Assembly (NCBI GenBank): GCA_910579265.1
Contig: CAJTTE010000004.1
Span: forward strand, 78,888-142,887
Direction: 5' to 3'
Source of the DNA: an uncultured Ruminiclostridium sp.
GTDB taxonomy: Bacteria; Bacillota; Clostridia; Oscillospirales; Ruminococcaceae
Length of the DNA stretch: 64,000 bases
In this document: positions 8,498 through 16,983 of the stretch, piece by piece
Numbering within the stretch: position 1 is the first letter of the stretch
Layout: each line of letters opens with the position of its first letter
Notes under the pieces: model-generated
The model's input: the letters and a program-made list of their open reading frames with translations, nothing else
Databases searched by the model: none
What the model was told of the DNA's origin: nothing
Made by a program: the position numbers and the translations under genes

Positions 8498-8932
8498 ATG
8501 ATTGATAAAACCAAAAAATATTGGACAGGAGACAGCTCCGAGGATATTTCGGAGTATCTCAGGCTTTATTCGGAGGAAAACGATATTGATATTAAGGACA
8601 TTATTTGTCATTCCTGCGGCGGCAACGAGTTTAACGTGATCGCGGACGGGGACGAAAGCGTTATTCAGGTAAAGTGCGTTAAATGCGGCAAAGAAAAGCT
8701 TCTGCTTGACAGCGAGGAGTATTTGGAGGACGCAAGCCTTAAACCCATAAAATGTCCCGTTTGCGGAAAGGGCGGGACTTATAACGTGAAGGTCGGATTT
8801 ATACGCAAAGAAAACGGCTGCGTCAAGTGGGTATATATCGGCAACCGCTGCACCGAATGCGGTGTTCTCGGTTCCTGCGATGACTGGCCGATCGACTATG
8901 AGCCTACGGAAGATATGGAACATAATATCTAA
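8498..8932 (+). CDS. zinc-ribbon protein of unknown function
   Basis: 144 residues with four Cys-x2-Cys knuckles: CHSCGG, CVKCGK, CPVCGK and CTECG, enough for two zinc ribbons. The C-terminal part (VKWVYIGNRC, then CDDWPIDYEPTEDM) is rich in Trp and acid. I do not recognise a family. It sits directly before purO within the tightly packed pur cluster, 19 bases after the methyltransferase. A nucleic-acid or protein-binding role is plausible but unproven. Confidence 0.6.
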   Translation: MIDKTKKYWTGDSSEDISEYLRLYSEENDIDIKDIICHSCGGNEFNVIADGDESVIQVKCVKCGKEKLLLDSEEYLEDASLKPIKCPVCGKGGTYNVKVGFIRKENGCVKWVYIGNRCTECGVLGSCDDWPIDYEPTEDMEHNI

Positions 8933-8959
8933 GTTGATAAAAATCAGGAGGAAAAAGCT

Positions 8960-9676
8960 ATGGAAATCAAAACGATCAAGGACGAACTGAACTCCCTCGA
9001 ATATCACGGCAGAGGAATACTTATCGGGAAAACGCCCGATGAAAAAAAAGCAGTGATCGCTTATTTCATTATGGGAAGAAGCGTCAACAGCCGCAACCGT
9101 GTTTTTGTCGGGGAGGGCGAGGGAATAAGGACGGAGGTGTTCGATCCTTCGAAAATGGTTGACCCGCACCTTATTATTTACGCTCCCGTCCGCGTTATGG
9201 GCAATAAGACTATTGTCACCAACGGAGACCAGACCGATACGATTTACGAGGGCATGGACAGTCAGATGACTTTTGAACAGTCACTGAGATCAAGGGAGTT
9301 TGAGGATGACGCGCCCAATTACACTCCGCGTATATCGGGTATCGTTCACGTTGAAAACGGCGGAATGAATTATGCCATGAGTATTTTAAAAAGCGATAAC
9401 GGAAATCCGGATTCGGTGCTTCGCTATACCTACGCCTACAATGCGCCCATAAAAGGAGAGGGAAGATTTATCCATACCTATAAGGCAAATGGCGAGCCTC
9501 TTCCTTCCTTTGAGGGAGAGCCTAAGAGAGTCGAAATTCCCGACCTTGATCTTGACGGATTTACAAAGCTTGTCTGGGAAAACCTTAACGAGGATAACAA
9601 GGTTTCTTTGTTTACAAGATATATCGATATCGAAACGGGCAAATACGAAAGCCGTATTGTGAATAAAAACAAGTGA
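8960..9676 (+). CDS. purO: IMP cyclohydrolase, archaeal PurO type
   Basis: 238 residues. YFIMGRSVNSRNRVF near the N-terminus, LIIYAPVRVMGNKTIVTNGD, QSLRSREFEDDAPNYTPRIS and a long C-terminal segment match the IMP_cyclohyd (PurO-like) family, which closes FAICAR to IMP. Most bacteria use the N-terminal half of PurH instead. Here a separate gene downstream supplies only the formyltransferase half, so PurO completes the pathway. AGGAGG precedes the ATG by 8 bases. Confidence 0.9.
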   Translation: MEIKTIKDELNSLEYHGRGILIGKTPDEKKAVIAYFIMGRSVNSRNRVFVGEGEGIRTEVFDPSKMVDPHLIIYAPVRVMGNKTIVTNGDQTDTIYEGMDSQMTFEQSLRSREFEDDAPNYTPRISGIVHVENGGMNYAMSILKSDNGNPDSVLRYTYAYNAPIKGEGRFIHTYKANGEPLPSFEGEPKRVEIPDLDLDGFTKLVWENLNEDNKVSLFTRYIDIETGKYESRIVNKNK

Positions 9677-9683
9677 GGTGCCT

Positions 9684-10181
9684 ATGGAGCTTATCAATGA
9701 GTCAAGCGAAAAATTCAGGGATAAACAGGAGGAGCTTTGCGGATTTTTATTTGAACTGTTAAGAAAAATAAACATCCTTGAAAAAGAGATTTATGAACGA
9801 ATGCAGGAGCTCAGAGCAAAAAACGAGAAGCTTGGGATCCCCAAAAATCAGGTAGGACCGGGAGAAAAGGAGCTTAAAGGGAAATATAAGGAACGGTTGG
9901 GCGAAATTGTAATACCGGCCTGTACAGAAAAGCTTATCGGAAAAAGATACGGAAGCTCCTTTGGAAATCCTCAGAAATACGGATATATAGATGGGGACTG
10001 TAAAGCAATTTTTATTATGAAAACCGCCGGTAGAGCCGTTGTGGAAACTTATTATAAGCAGGGGGTCGACAGCAAGCATAAGTTCGTACTTAGAGATGTT
10101 GGGGGAATATGGCTTTTGGACGAGGTTTACTATGGTTTTGCAAGCGACGGAGACAAATGGTATTCGGATAATGTAAGGTAG
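9684..10181 (+). CDS. uncharacterised protein, coiled-coil N-terminus
   Basis: 165 residues from ATG 9684; GAGG at 9675-9678 fits this start better than the GTG at 9678. Residues 1-60 are charged and helical (KINILEKEIYERMQELRAKN), probably a coiled coil. Residues 85-165 look like a small mixed alpha/beta domain ending in Trp-rich GGIWLLDEVYYGF, a pattern seen in SnoaL/NTF2-like folds. That comparison is weak. It overlaps the purO end with only 7 bases between, so it is co-transcribed. Confidence 0.55.
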   Translation: MELINESSEKFRDKQEELCGFLFELLRKINILEKEIYERMQELRAKNEKLGIPKNQVGPGEKELKGKYKERLGEIVIPACTEKLIGKRYGSSFGNPQKYGYIDGDCKAIFIMKTAGRAVVETYYKQGVDSKHKFVLRDVGGIWLLDEVYYGFASDGDKWYSDNVR

Positions 10182-10190
10182 GAGAAGGAC

Positions 10191-10709
10191 ATGAGTGAAT
10201 ACAGCTTTAAATATCATCCCGACCCGCTTAAAACAAGAGCGTTCCTCAATGATAAGAAAATGACCTGCGGCTGCTGCGGCAAGGAGACCGGGATTTACTA
10301 CACAGGTCCGTTTTATTCGATTGAAAATGTTGATTGTCTTTGTCCTGACTGTATAGCAAGCGGAGCCGCCGCCGAAAAATTCGACGGAGAATTTCAGGAC
10401 GAAATGTCAACCGATCAGGTGTCCGATCCGCAAAAGACCGACGAGCTGATACACCGTACTCCCGGCTACTGCGGCTGGCAGCAGGAATACTGGCTGGCTC
10501 ACTGTGACGATTACTGTGCTTTTTTAGGGTATTATACCTGGACTCAGCTTGAAGAAACGGGAATCGCAAAGGAAATAGAGGAAACATACAGAGAGGATAT
10601 TTGTATGCTTGATCTTTCCGATGCAAAGGATTATTTGCTGAATAACGAGGGATATTTGTTTAAATGTCTGCACTGCGGAAAGCACTATATTTATTTTGAC
10701 TTTGATTAA
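10191..10709 (+). CDS. CbrC family (UPF0167) protein
   Basis: 172 residues. FKYHPDPL at the start, CGCCGKETG, the central LCPDCIASGAAAEKFDGEFQ and TPGYCGWQQEYWLAHC are hallmarks of the CbrC/UPF0167 family. Enterobacterial CbrC affects envelope sensitivity to colicin E2; the biochemical activity is unknown. Cysteine pairs (CGCCG, CPDC, CLHCGK) suggest metal binding. GGAGAAGG precedes the ATG. It is one of four accessory genes embedded between purO and the AICAR formyltransferase gene. Confidence 0.8.
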   Translation: MSEYSFKYHPDPLKTRAFLNDKKMTCGCCGKETGIYYTGPFYSIENVDCLCPDCIASGAAAEKFDGEFQDEMSTDQVSDPQKTDELIHRTPGYCGWQQEYWLAHCDDYCAFLGYYTWTQLEETGIAKEIEETYREDICMLDLSDAKDYLLNNEGYLFKCLHCGKHYIYFDFD

Positions 10710-10725
10710 AGGGCGGTAAAATGCG

Positions 10726-11244
10726 GTGAAAAACAAAAGCGTTCTTGAGGAGATGACAAAGGAACAGCTGATAGAGCTTCTGGAGATATACTCAAAAAAC
10801 TGGCTGGCAATGGACGGAGTTTGGTTTCAGTCTGTGGAAGATAAGCTTGGAATGGACGAGGCTATGATACATGACGCCAACGCCTGGAAAAGATTTACCG
10901 TCATTGAAGCAAAACGTATAAAGGATTTCTTGCATTTGCCGGACAGCTGCGGTCTTGAAGGACTTGCAAAGGCTTTGGAGCTGCGGTTTTACGGCTGTAT
11001 AAACAACTATGAGATAAGGCTTGAGGACAATAAGCTTTATTTTGCAAATATTGACTGCCGGGTACAGAGGGCAAGAGAAAGAAAGCAAATGCCCTTTCAT
11101 CCCTGCAAGAAGGTTTCCGTTATTGAGTACGAGGGTTTTGCCACGGCGATCGATCCCCGTATAAAATGTAAATGTATAAGCTGTTACCCGGAGGTAACTG
11201 ATAAAAATGTGTGCTGTTCGTGGCTTTTTTATATCGACGAATGA
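10726..11244 (+). CDS. DUF6125-like cytosolic protein
   Basis: 172 residues, GTG start; no better in-frame start with a binding site exists. The N-terminus LIELLEIYSKNWLAMDGVWFQSVEDKLG and the middle WKRFTVIEAKRIKDFL match a family annotated only as a domain of unknown function (DUF6125). The C-terminal part holds CRVQRARER, a GFATAIDPRIKCKCISCYP cluster and final CCSWLFYI, suggesting a ligand or metal site. The function is unknown. It ends 26 bases before the AICAR formyltransferase gene. Confidence 0.65.
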   Translation: MKNKSVLEEMTKEQLIELLEIYSKNWLAMDGVWFQSVEDKLGMDEAMIHDANAWKRFTVIEAKRIKDFLHLPDSCGLEGLAKALELRFYGCINNYEIRLEDNKLYFANIDCRVQRARERKQMPFHPCKKVSVIEYEGFATAIDPRIKCKCISCYPEVTDKNVCCSWLFYIDE

Positions 11245-11270
11245 GCAAAGAAATGAAAGGATAAACAAAA

Positions 11271-12449
11271 ATGAATGAGCTTGAACTGAAATACGGCTGC
11301 AACCCGAACCAGAAGCCGTCTAAAATTTTTATGGAAAACGGGAAGGAGCTGCCTATCACGGTGCTTAACGGAAAGCCCGGATATATCAACTTTATGGACG
11401 CATTTAACGGCTGGCAGCTTGTAAAGGAGCTGAAAAAAGCAACGGGACTTCCTGCGGCAACTTCCTTTAAGCACGTTTCCCCCGCAGGTGCTGCCGTTGG
11501 TCTCCCGCTTTCGGACACTCTCAAGAAAATTTATTGGGTAGACGATCTGGGAGAGCTTTCTCCCTTGGCCTGCGCTTATGCCAGGGCAAGAGGAGCGGAC
11601 AGAATGAGCAGCTACGGTGATTTTGTGGCGCTTTCGGATAAATGCGATGTTGATACCGCCAAAATGCTGCAAAGAGAGGTTTCCGACGGAATAATCGCCC
11701 CAGGCTATGATGATGAAGCCCTTGAAATTCTTAAATCCAAGAAAAAGGGCAATTATGCCGTTATTCAGATCGACGAAAATTATGTTCCGGAACAGATCGA
11801 GCGCAAGCAGGTTTTCGGCATTACTTTCGAACAGGGCAGAAACGAATTGAAGATAGACGATGAGTTTTTCGGCAATATAGTTACGGAAAATAAGGATTTG
11901 CCCCAAAGCGCAAAAATCGACCTTGCAATTGCAATGATTACCTTAAAATATACGCAGTCAAATTCCGTTGCCTATGCCTGCGGAGGACAGGCTATCGGCA
12001 TAGGCGCAGGACAGCAGAGCCGTATTCACTGCACAAGGCTTGCGGGAACGAAGGCGGATAACTGGTGGCTCAGACAGTCTCCTCAGGTTATGGGGTTACA
12101 GTTTATTGACAATATACGCCGCCCCGACCGTGACAACGCTATCGACAACTATATCGGCGAGGATTATATGGACGTGGTTGCAGACGGCGCATGGCAGAAC
12201 ATTTTTAAGGTCAAGCCCGAAATTTTTACGGCGGAAGAAAAAAGGGTGTGGCTGGATAAGCTGACCGATGTTTCTCTCGGCTCGGACGCATTCTTCCCCT
12301 TCGGAGACAATATAGAAAGAGCGCACAGAAGCGGCGTTAAGTATGTTGCAGAACCCGGCGGCTCTATACGTGACGACCATGTGATTGAAACCTGCAACAA
12401 ATACAATATGGTAATGGCGTTTACAGGCATCAGGCTGTTCCACCATTGA
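11271..12449 (+). CDS. purH: stand-alone AICAR formyltransferase (PurH C-terminal domain only)
   Basis: 392 residues, against about 510-530 for bifunctional PurH. It begins directly in the formyltransferase part (LELKYGCNPNQKPSKIF) and keeps the catalytic Lys-His pair in ATSFKHVSPAG (about 63-73). YTQSNSVAYACGGQAIGIGAGQQSR and TKADNWWLRQSPQV complete the active site. The IMP cyclohydrolase half is missing and is replaced by PurO upstream. It converts AICAR to FAICAR with 10-formyl-THF. AAAGGA lies before the ATG. Confidence 0.95.
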   Translation: MNELELKYGCNPNQKPSKIFMENGKELPITVLNGKPGYINFMDAFNGWQLVKELKKATGLPAATSFKHVSPAGAAVGLPLSDTLKKIYWVDDLGELSPLACAYARARGADRMSSYGDFVALSDKCDVDTAKMLQREVSDGIIAPGYDDEALEILKSKKKGNYAVIQIDENYVPEQIERKQVFGITFEQGRNELKIDDEFFGNIVTENKDLPQSAKIDLAIAMITLKYTQSNSVAYACGGQAIGIGAGQQSRIHCTRLAGTKADNWWLRQSPQVMGLQFIDNIRRPDRDNAIDNYIGEDYMDVVADGAWQNIFKVKPEIFTAEEKRVWLDKLTDVSLGSDAFFPFGDNIERAHRSGVKYVAEPGGSIRDDHVIETCNKYNMVMAFTGIRLFHH

Positions 12450-12473
12450 TGACGGCGGAGAAAGGGGATAAAA

Positions 12474-12872
12474 GTGAGATACGAATTAACGAGCGAACTG
12501 GAAACAGGCAATATATTTATTGATGACGAACACCGTCAGCTTTTCAAGGCAGTGAACGATTTGCTGGATGCCTGCGGCAAGGGACAGGGACGGGAAGCTC
12601 TGAAAAAAACAATGAATTTTCTTTCCAATTATGTTAACACCCACTTTTCACATGAAGAGCGGCTTCAGGAAAAGAATAACTATCCCGATTTTAAGGCGCA
12701 TAAGGCGTTTCACGAAAAGTATAAAAGCGATCTGAATGCACTTATGGAAAAAATTCCCGAATCAGGGGCGACCGTAGGTGATCTTACGGCTTTAAACGGG
12801 CAAATCGGTATTCTTGTTTCCCATATACGAACCGAGGATAAGAGACTGGGTAAGTTTTTACAAGGCAAGTGA
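12474..12872 (+). CDS. bacteriohemerythrin
   Basis: 132 residues, GTG start with AAAGGGGA upstream. All seven di-iron ligands are present: His20, His57 and Glu61 (HFSHE), His76 and His80 (HKAFH), His117 and Asp122 (HIRTED). The family binds O2 or NO reversibly and is common in anaerobes for oxygen sensing or delivery. It follows the formyltransferase by 25 bases. A decayed copy of its 3' half lies 1 kb downstream. Confidence 0.92.
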   Translation: MRYELTSELETGNIFIDDEHRQLFKAVNDLLDACGKGQGREALKKTMNFLSNYVNTHFSHEERLQEKNNYPDFKAHKAFHEKYKSDLNALMEKIPESGATVGDLTALNGQIGILVSHIRTEDKRLGKFLQGK

Positions 12873-12892
12873 CAATATAAATGCCTATCAGG

Positions 12893-13024
12893 GCATATTT
12901 GAAAACTGAGCAAAATTGTACGATCCTTATAGATGCGCGGCGGTATCAATGAAAAAGCGGAGAAATACGGTAAATATTTCGAGCACTTTGACGCAGGAAG
13001 CGCTTGCGGTCAGTAGAGTATGCG
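12893..13024 (+). repeat. family A intergenic repeat, partial copy A1
   Basis: The block contains TTGAAAACTGAGCAAAATTG, GAAAAAGCGGAGAAATACGG and GACGCAGGAAGCGC, which recur in the same order in ten other gaps in this window. It occupies the 200 bases between the hemerythrin and methyltransferase genes. Confidence 0.75.
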
Positions 13025-13072
13025 CGACATTGTTTTTACTACAGCCAATAATAAAATAAGGAGAAAAGCGAG

Positions 13073-13816
13073 ATGACACAGAATATTTTCGACAATGAAA
13101 ATTTTTTTAACGGCTATCGGGAGCTTAGAAACCATGACACCTGTATGAATGACCTTCTTGAACAGCCCGCTATGAAAAAAATGCTGCCTGACCTGAAAGA
13201 AAAAACCGTTCTTGATATAGGCTGCGGATACGGTCACAATTGTCTTGATTTCATCGAAAGAGGGGCAAAAAAGGTTATAGGAATAGATATTTCCGAAAAA
13301 ATGCTTGACGTTGCGAAAAAAGAGTCTGCAAATCCCGATATAGAGTACAGACAGATGAATATGAACCAAATTTCATCTCTGGATACGAAATTCGATTTTG
13401 TTTACAGTTCGCTTGCCATTCACTATGCCGAGGATTTTAAAAAACTGATGAGGGATATTTTCGGAGTTCTGAATAATAACGGAATACTTTTGTATTCACA
13501 GGAGCACCCTATCATGACCGCGACGATAGACGAGAATATAAGCCATTTTAACTTTGACGAGAACGGAAATCGGGTCTCCTTCACCTTTTCGGATTACAAC
13601 CGCAGCGGAATGAGAAAAATCCATTGGTTTGGCGAGGAGATTATCAAGTATCACCGTCCTATGGGTGAAATCCTTACCGGAATAGCCGGCAGCGGTTTTA
13701 TTATTACCGAAGTGGTTGAGCCTTTGCCCGAGCCTTGGGCAGTGGAAAAAAGCCCTGACATTGTCAGGGAGTATATTAAATCGAATTTTCTGATAATCAA
13801 AGCGGCGAAAAGATAA
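13073..13816 (+). CDS. class I SAM-dependent methyltransferase
   Basis: 247 residues. The SAM loop is VLDIGCGYGHNCLDF near residue 44, then KVIGIDISEKMLDVAKK, typical of Methyltransf_11. The substrate is unknown. ATAAGGAG lies 10 bases before the ATG. It is the second methyltransferase inside the purine region and is not closely similar to the one at 7735. Confidence 0.82.
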   Translation: MTQNIFDNENFFNGYRELRNHDTCMNDLLEQPAMKKMLPDLKEKTVLDIGCGYGHNCLDFIERGAKKVIGIDISEKMLDVAKKESANPDIEYRQMNMNQISSLDTKFDFVYSSLAIHYAEDFKKLMRDIFGVLNNNGILLYSQEHPIMTATIDENISHFNFDENGNRVSFTFSDYNRSGMRKIHWFGEEIIKYHRPMGEILTGIAGSGFIITEVVEPLPEPWAVEKSPDIVREYIKSNFLIIKAAKR

Positions 13817-13839
13817 TATATAAAAGAAAACAAAGATTT

Positions 13840-14075
13840 TAAAGGCAGGCTGCGGATGAGAATATAAGAAGATAATAACCGAGCTGAGCCGTTTCAAAAA
13901 TCCACGGCGCATAAGGTATTCAAGAAAGCAAAGGCGATTTGAATACACATACGGAAAACGGTTCCGTATCCGGAGTAAACGCAGGCGCTCTTATGGATTA
14001 AAACGGTATGTCAGTGTTTTTGCCGTTTATTATGCACCGAGGATAAGAGACCGGAAATTTTTTGGCGGAAAAACG
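13840..14075 (+). pseudogene. decayed copy of the bacteriohemerythrin gene (3' half)
   Basis: The stretch from GGCGCATAAGG near 13900 to CACCGAGGATAAGAGAC near 14045 follows the order of the 3' half of the hemerythrin gene at 12474: GGCGCATAAGG (codons around His76), CTTATGGA, and the codons for the final His-x4-Asp ligand region (ACCGAGGATAAGAGAC). Spacing is changed and stops occur in all frames. It reads as a duplicated and degraded paralog. Similarity weakens before 13880. Confidence 0.5.
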
Positions 14076-14095
14076 ATGTTTAGGAAGGAAAAGTC

Positions 14096-14584
14096 ATGAA
14101 TGTGATTAAATCGGTAAAAGTTGCGGCGATAATCTCCCAAGCAATCCTTATGCTTTGGCTGCTTCTTACGGTTACGGCTTACTTATTCCAAAGGAAGATT
14201 CAATTGCTGTATGAAGGGGGATCTTTTAATACGGAGGCCTTTGAAAATGTATTTGTATTCGCCCATATTCCTCAGCTTTTGGCATTTGCAGCCGGAATGA
14301 TTGTTAATTATCTTATGCTGAATAAAAAACGGAGTTTTCGACTTGCGCCTGTAATTATCATCTCGATCACAGCCGCGCTCCTTCCTTTGCTTAACCGATT
14401 TTGCTTAAACGGTCAGCTGGTTTTCACGGCACATTTAGGCGGGTCGGACAAATTAAGCGTGTTCAGTCAATTTTGCGAGGTGACTGAGATGCTTATGTAC
14501 CCTCTGTTTGCGGGACTGATAATTGCATTGGCGGCTTCGGCAGTTTATGCTTACAGTAAAAGAAATTTACGAAAACAACAATAA
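14096..14584 (+). CDS. predicted four-helix membrane protein
   Basis: 162 residues with four hydrophobic segments near 8-30, 54-72, 82-98 and 132-154, and a basic C-terminus (YSKRNLRKQQ). I do not recognise the family; the layout resembles DUF2975-type small membrane proteins. AGGAAGG precedes the ATG. The gene lies 23 bases before purD and is probably on the same transcript. Confidence 0.6.
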   Translation: MNVIKSVKVAAIISQAILMLWLLLTVTAYLFQRKIQLLYEGGSFNTEAFENVFVFAHIPQLLAFAAGMIVNYLMLNKKRSFRLAPVIIISITAALLPLLNRFCLNGQLVFTAHLGGSDKLSVFSQFCEVTEMLMYPLFAGLIIALAASAVYAYSKRNLRKQQ

Positions 14585-14607
14585 TAATATTAAAAAGGAA
14601 TTATGAT

Positions 14608-15918
14608 ATGAAGATTTTAACGGTAGGCGGCGGCGGTCGTGAACACGCAATAATTACTGCATTAAGCCGTTCCCCTAAGGTAGAAAAGCTTTACGCAGCT
14701 CCAGGAAACGGCGGAATATCGGCAATAGCGGAATGTCATCCGGAAGTAAAAGCTACGGATATAGAAGGAATGGTGAGCTTAGCGAAAAAGCTGAAGCCCG
14801 ACTATGTTTTCGTAGCTCCCGACGATCCTTTGGTAATGGGTATGGTGGACAGGCTGAACGAGGCGGGCTTCAAGACCTTCGGACCTAAGGCGAAGGCGGC
14901 AGTATTAGAGGGCAGCAAGGTATTTTCAAAGGGCTTGATGAAGAAATACGGCATACCCACCGCCGAATATGAGACCTTTACCGATCCCGATAAAGCCATA
15001 GCTTATATAAAGGAAAAAAACAGCTACCCCACAGTAATAAAATGCGACGGTTTAGCCTTGGGGAAAGGCGTAATTATCGCAGAAGATGAAGCTCAGGCGG
15101 TAAATGCGGTAAAATCAATGCTTCTTGACGGAAAGTTCGGCAAAAGCGGAAGTGAAATAGTTATCGAGGAATACCTGACAGGCCCCGAGGTAACTGTTTT
15201 AGCCTTTACCGACGGAAAAACCGTGAAGCCTATGATAAGCTCCATGGATCACAAGCGTGCTTACGACGGCGACAAGGGCTTAAATACGGGGGGTATGGGT
15301 ACGATAGCCCCTAATCCCTTATATACCGCCGAAAAACAGGCAGAGTGCATGGAGAAAATTTTCCTGCCCACTGTCAGAGCCATGGAAAAGGAGGGCAGAC
15401 CCTTTAAAGGCTGTCTTTACTTCGGCTTAATGCTTACTCCGGGGGGGGCAAGGGTGATAGAGTACAACTGCCGTTTCGGAGATCCCGAAACGCAGGTGGT
15501 ATTGCCCTTGCTGGAAACCGACTTGGTTGATATTATGGAGGCGGTTTGGGAGGAAAGGCTTGTCGGGCTTGACATTAAGTGGAGCGATAAAGCCTGCGCC
15601 TGTGTGGTTATGGCAAGCGGAGGCTATCCCGAGAAATACGAAACCGGCAAGGAGATAAAGGGGCTTGACGCAAAGGGACAGTATGAGGGCGTTTATGTTT
15701 ATCACGCCGGAACGAAAATCGAGGACGATTATCTTAAAAAGGAAGCAAAATATCTTACGGCGGGGGGCAGAGTTTTAGGAATCACCGCCGTTGATAAAAC
15801 CTTGCAGGGGGCGCTTGACAAAGCCTATGGCGCTGTTAAGGATATTGCCTTTGAAAAGGCTCATTACCGTTCCGATATCGGTAAAAGAGCGTTGGAAAGC
15901 GGCTACGATTTGATATAA
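14608..15918 (+). CDS. purD: phosphoribosylamine-glycine ligase (GAR synthetase)
   Basis: 436 residues, full length. GGGGREHAI at residues 7-15 starts the N domain. The ATP-grasp domain runs about 100-325 with KCDGLALGKGV, EEYLTGPEVTV and the metal-binding EYNCRFGDPETQ. It joins phosphoribosylamine and glycine. AAAAAGGA precedes the ATG. It is the last gene of the purine cluster and is followed by a strong terminator hairpin. Confidence 0.97.
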   Translation: MKILTVGGGGREHAIITALSRSPKVEKLYAAPGNGGISAIAECHPEVKATDIEGMVSLAKKLKPDYVFVAPDDPLVMGMVDRLNEAGFKTFGPKAKAAVLEGSKVFSKGLMKKYGIPTAEYETFTDPDKAIAYIKEKNSYPTVIKCDGLALGKGVIIAEDEAQAVNAVKSMLLDGKFGKSGSEIVIEEYLTGPEVTVLAFTDGKTVKPMISSMDHKRAYDGDKGLNTGGMGTIAPNPLYTAEKQAECMEKIFLPTVRAMEKEGRPFKGCLYFGLMLTPGGARVIEYNCRFGDPETQVVLPLLETDLVDIMEAVWEERLVGLDIKWSDKACACVVMASGGYPEKYETGKEIKGLDAKGQYEGVYVYHAGTKIEDDYLKKEAKYLTAGGRVLGITAVDKTLQGALDKAYGAVKDIAFEKAHYRSDIGKRALESGYDLI

Positions 15919-16031
15919 TACTTATTCTCGTTATAAAGTGCACAAAGGTTCGAGCAAAAACTCTAATGTATGGTTTTTGAGAAGAATTTTTGCGCGGCCT
16001 TTCAGCGAGAAATTAGTATAAGACATAAAAT

Positions 16032-16071
16032 AAGAACCGCGCAAGCTTTAAAAACGGCTTGTGCGGTTCTT
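16032..16071. terminator. hairpin between convergent purD and anti-sigma-like gene
   Basis: AAGAACCGCGCAAGC (16032-16046) pairs with GCTTGTGCGGTTCTT (16057-16071), a 15-bp stem with one G.U pair and a 10-base loop. It lies between two convergent genes and could stop transcription from both sides. Confidence 0.8.
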
Positions 16072-16083
16072 GCCGTGAAATTT

Positions 16084-16983
16084 TTACTCTTTATTTTCAA
16101 CCACCATAACACCCGGGTAATGGTCATTCAAGCGAATTACAATTCCGTAATTTTCATTTGCGGGATAATTTTCCACCTGTGACTTGTAAAGCATACCATA
16201 TATGAACTCGGTTTTTTCTTCCCGGTCTTGACTGTCGGTGTAGCATCCGTAGATAAAGCAATCCGGTATGGAATCTTTTATTTCGCTAAGAAAATCTTTC
16301 AGTCTGTTTTGTTCGCTGTAATAAAGAGTTTCTGCCGGATCAATTAATTCACCGTCTTTATAATATGCAAACTCGACATAATATGGCACCCTACAGCCGT
16401 CTCCATAGGAATCGCCGTAAAAATCAAGATTATGTTTAAGTTCTTTTGAAATGTATACGGTGCCGTTTTTAGGAGGGATAGAAGGGTCAAGTTTGTCAGC
16501 CATTTTGCAGTTTATTATCTCGTGATAATGACTTCCGGGAGGGAAATTCCATGGGTCTGTCGGTGTAGTTGCCGGCGGCCGATCCGATGGGTTGACTGTT
16601 CCGGATACTATTTCCCCGCTTATTTCGTCAGGTCCGGTATTCTCCGAGAAAATCGGGTCGTCATCATATTCAAAAAAGCTTGTATCAACGGGCTCATCAG
16701 TTCGCCACATATTTGTTAAAATCCCTTTGTCGGTGCTCCAATCAGAAAAATATCCGGTGAATTCGGTATTCACAGTGTTTGTAGCGTCAAAGGGCGTCAG
16801 CACAATATCGCCGCCTTGATTGCCCGTTATCCATACGCCGATTACCAATGCTCCTGCAAGAGTAATACAGGCTATGGAGGTTTTAACCGCCGTCATAATT
16901 CTGCGGCGCTTTTTAGTTTTATTTTTTATTATATCTTCGCTTTGTTGAAGTACATCTTTAGTGACTTCTTCATAGCTCTTCAT
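16084..16983 (-). CDS. membrane-anchored protein encoded with an ECF sigma factor (putative anti-sigma factor)
   Basis: 299 residues from ATG 16983, chosen for AAGGGGGA just upstream; longer versions start inside the sigma gene without a binding site. A cytoplasmic basic N-terminus (KNKTKKRRR) is followed by one membrane helix (about 30-50) and a long acidic, Pro/Thr-rich outer region with TPFDATNTVNTEF and PSDRPPATTPTDPW. The position and topology suit an anti-sigma or co-regulator, but no zinc-binding anti-sigma motif is visible. It overlaps the sigma gene by 14 bases. Confidence 0.65.
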   Translation of the reverse strand: MKSYEEVTKDVLQQSEDIIKNKTKKRRRIMTAVKTSIACITLAGALVIGVWITGNQGGDIVLTPFDATNTVNTEFTGYFSDWSTDKGILTNMWRTDEPVDTSFFEYDDDPIFSENTGPDEISGEIVSGTVNPSDRPPATTPTDPWNFPPGSHYHEIINCKMADKLDPSIPPKNGTVYISKELKHNLDFYGDSYGDGCRVPYYVEFAYYKDGELIDPAETLYYSEQNRLKDFLSEIKDSIPDCFIYGCYTDSQDREEKTEFIYGMLYKSQVENYPANENYGIVIRLNDHYPGVMVVENKE

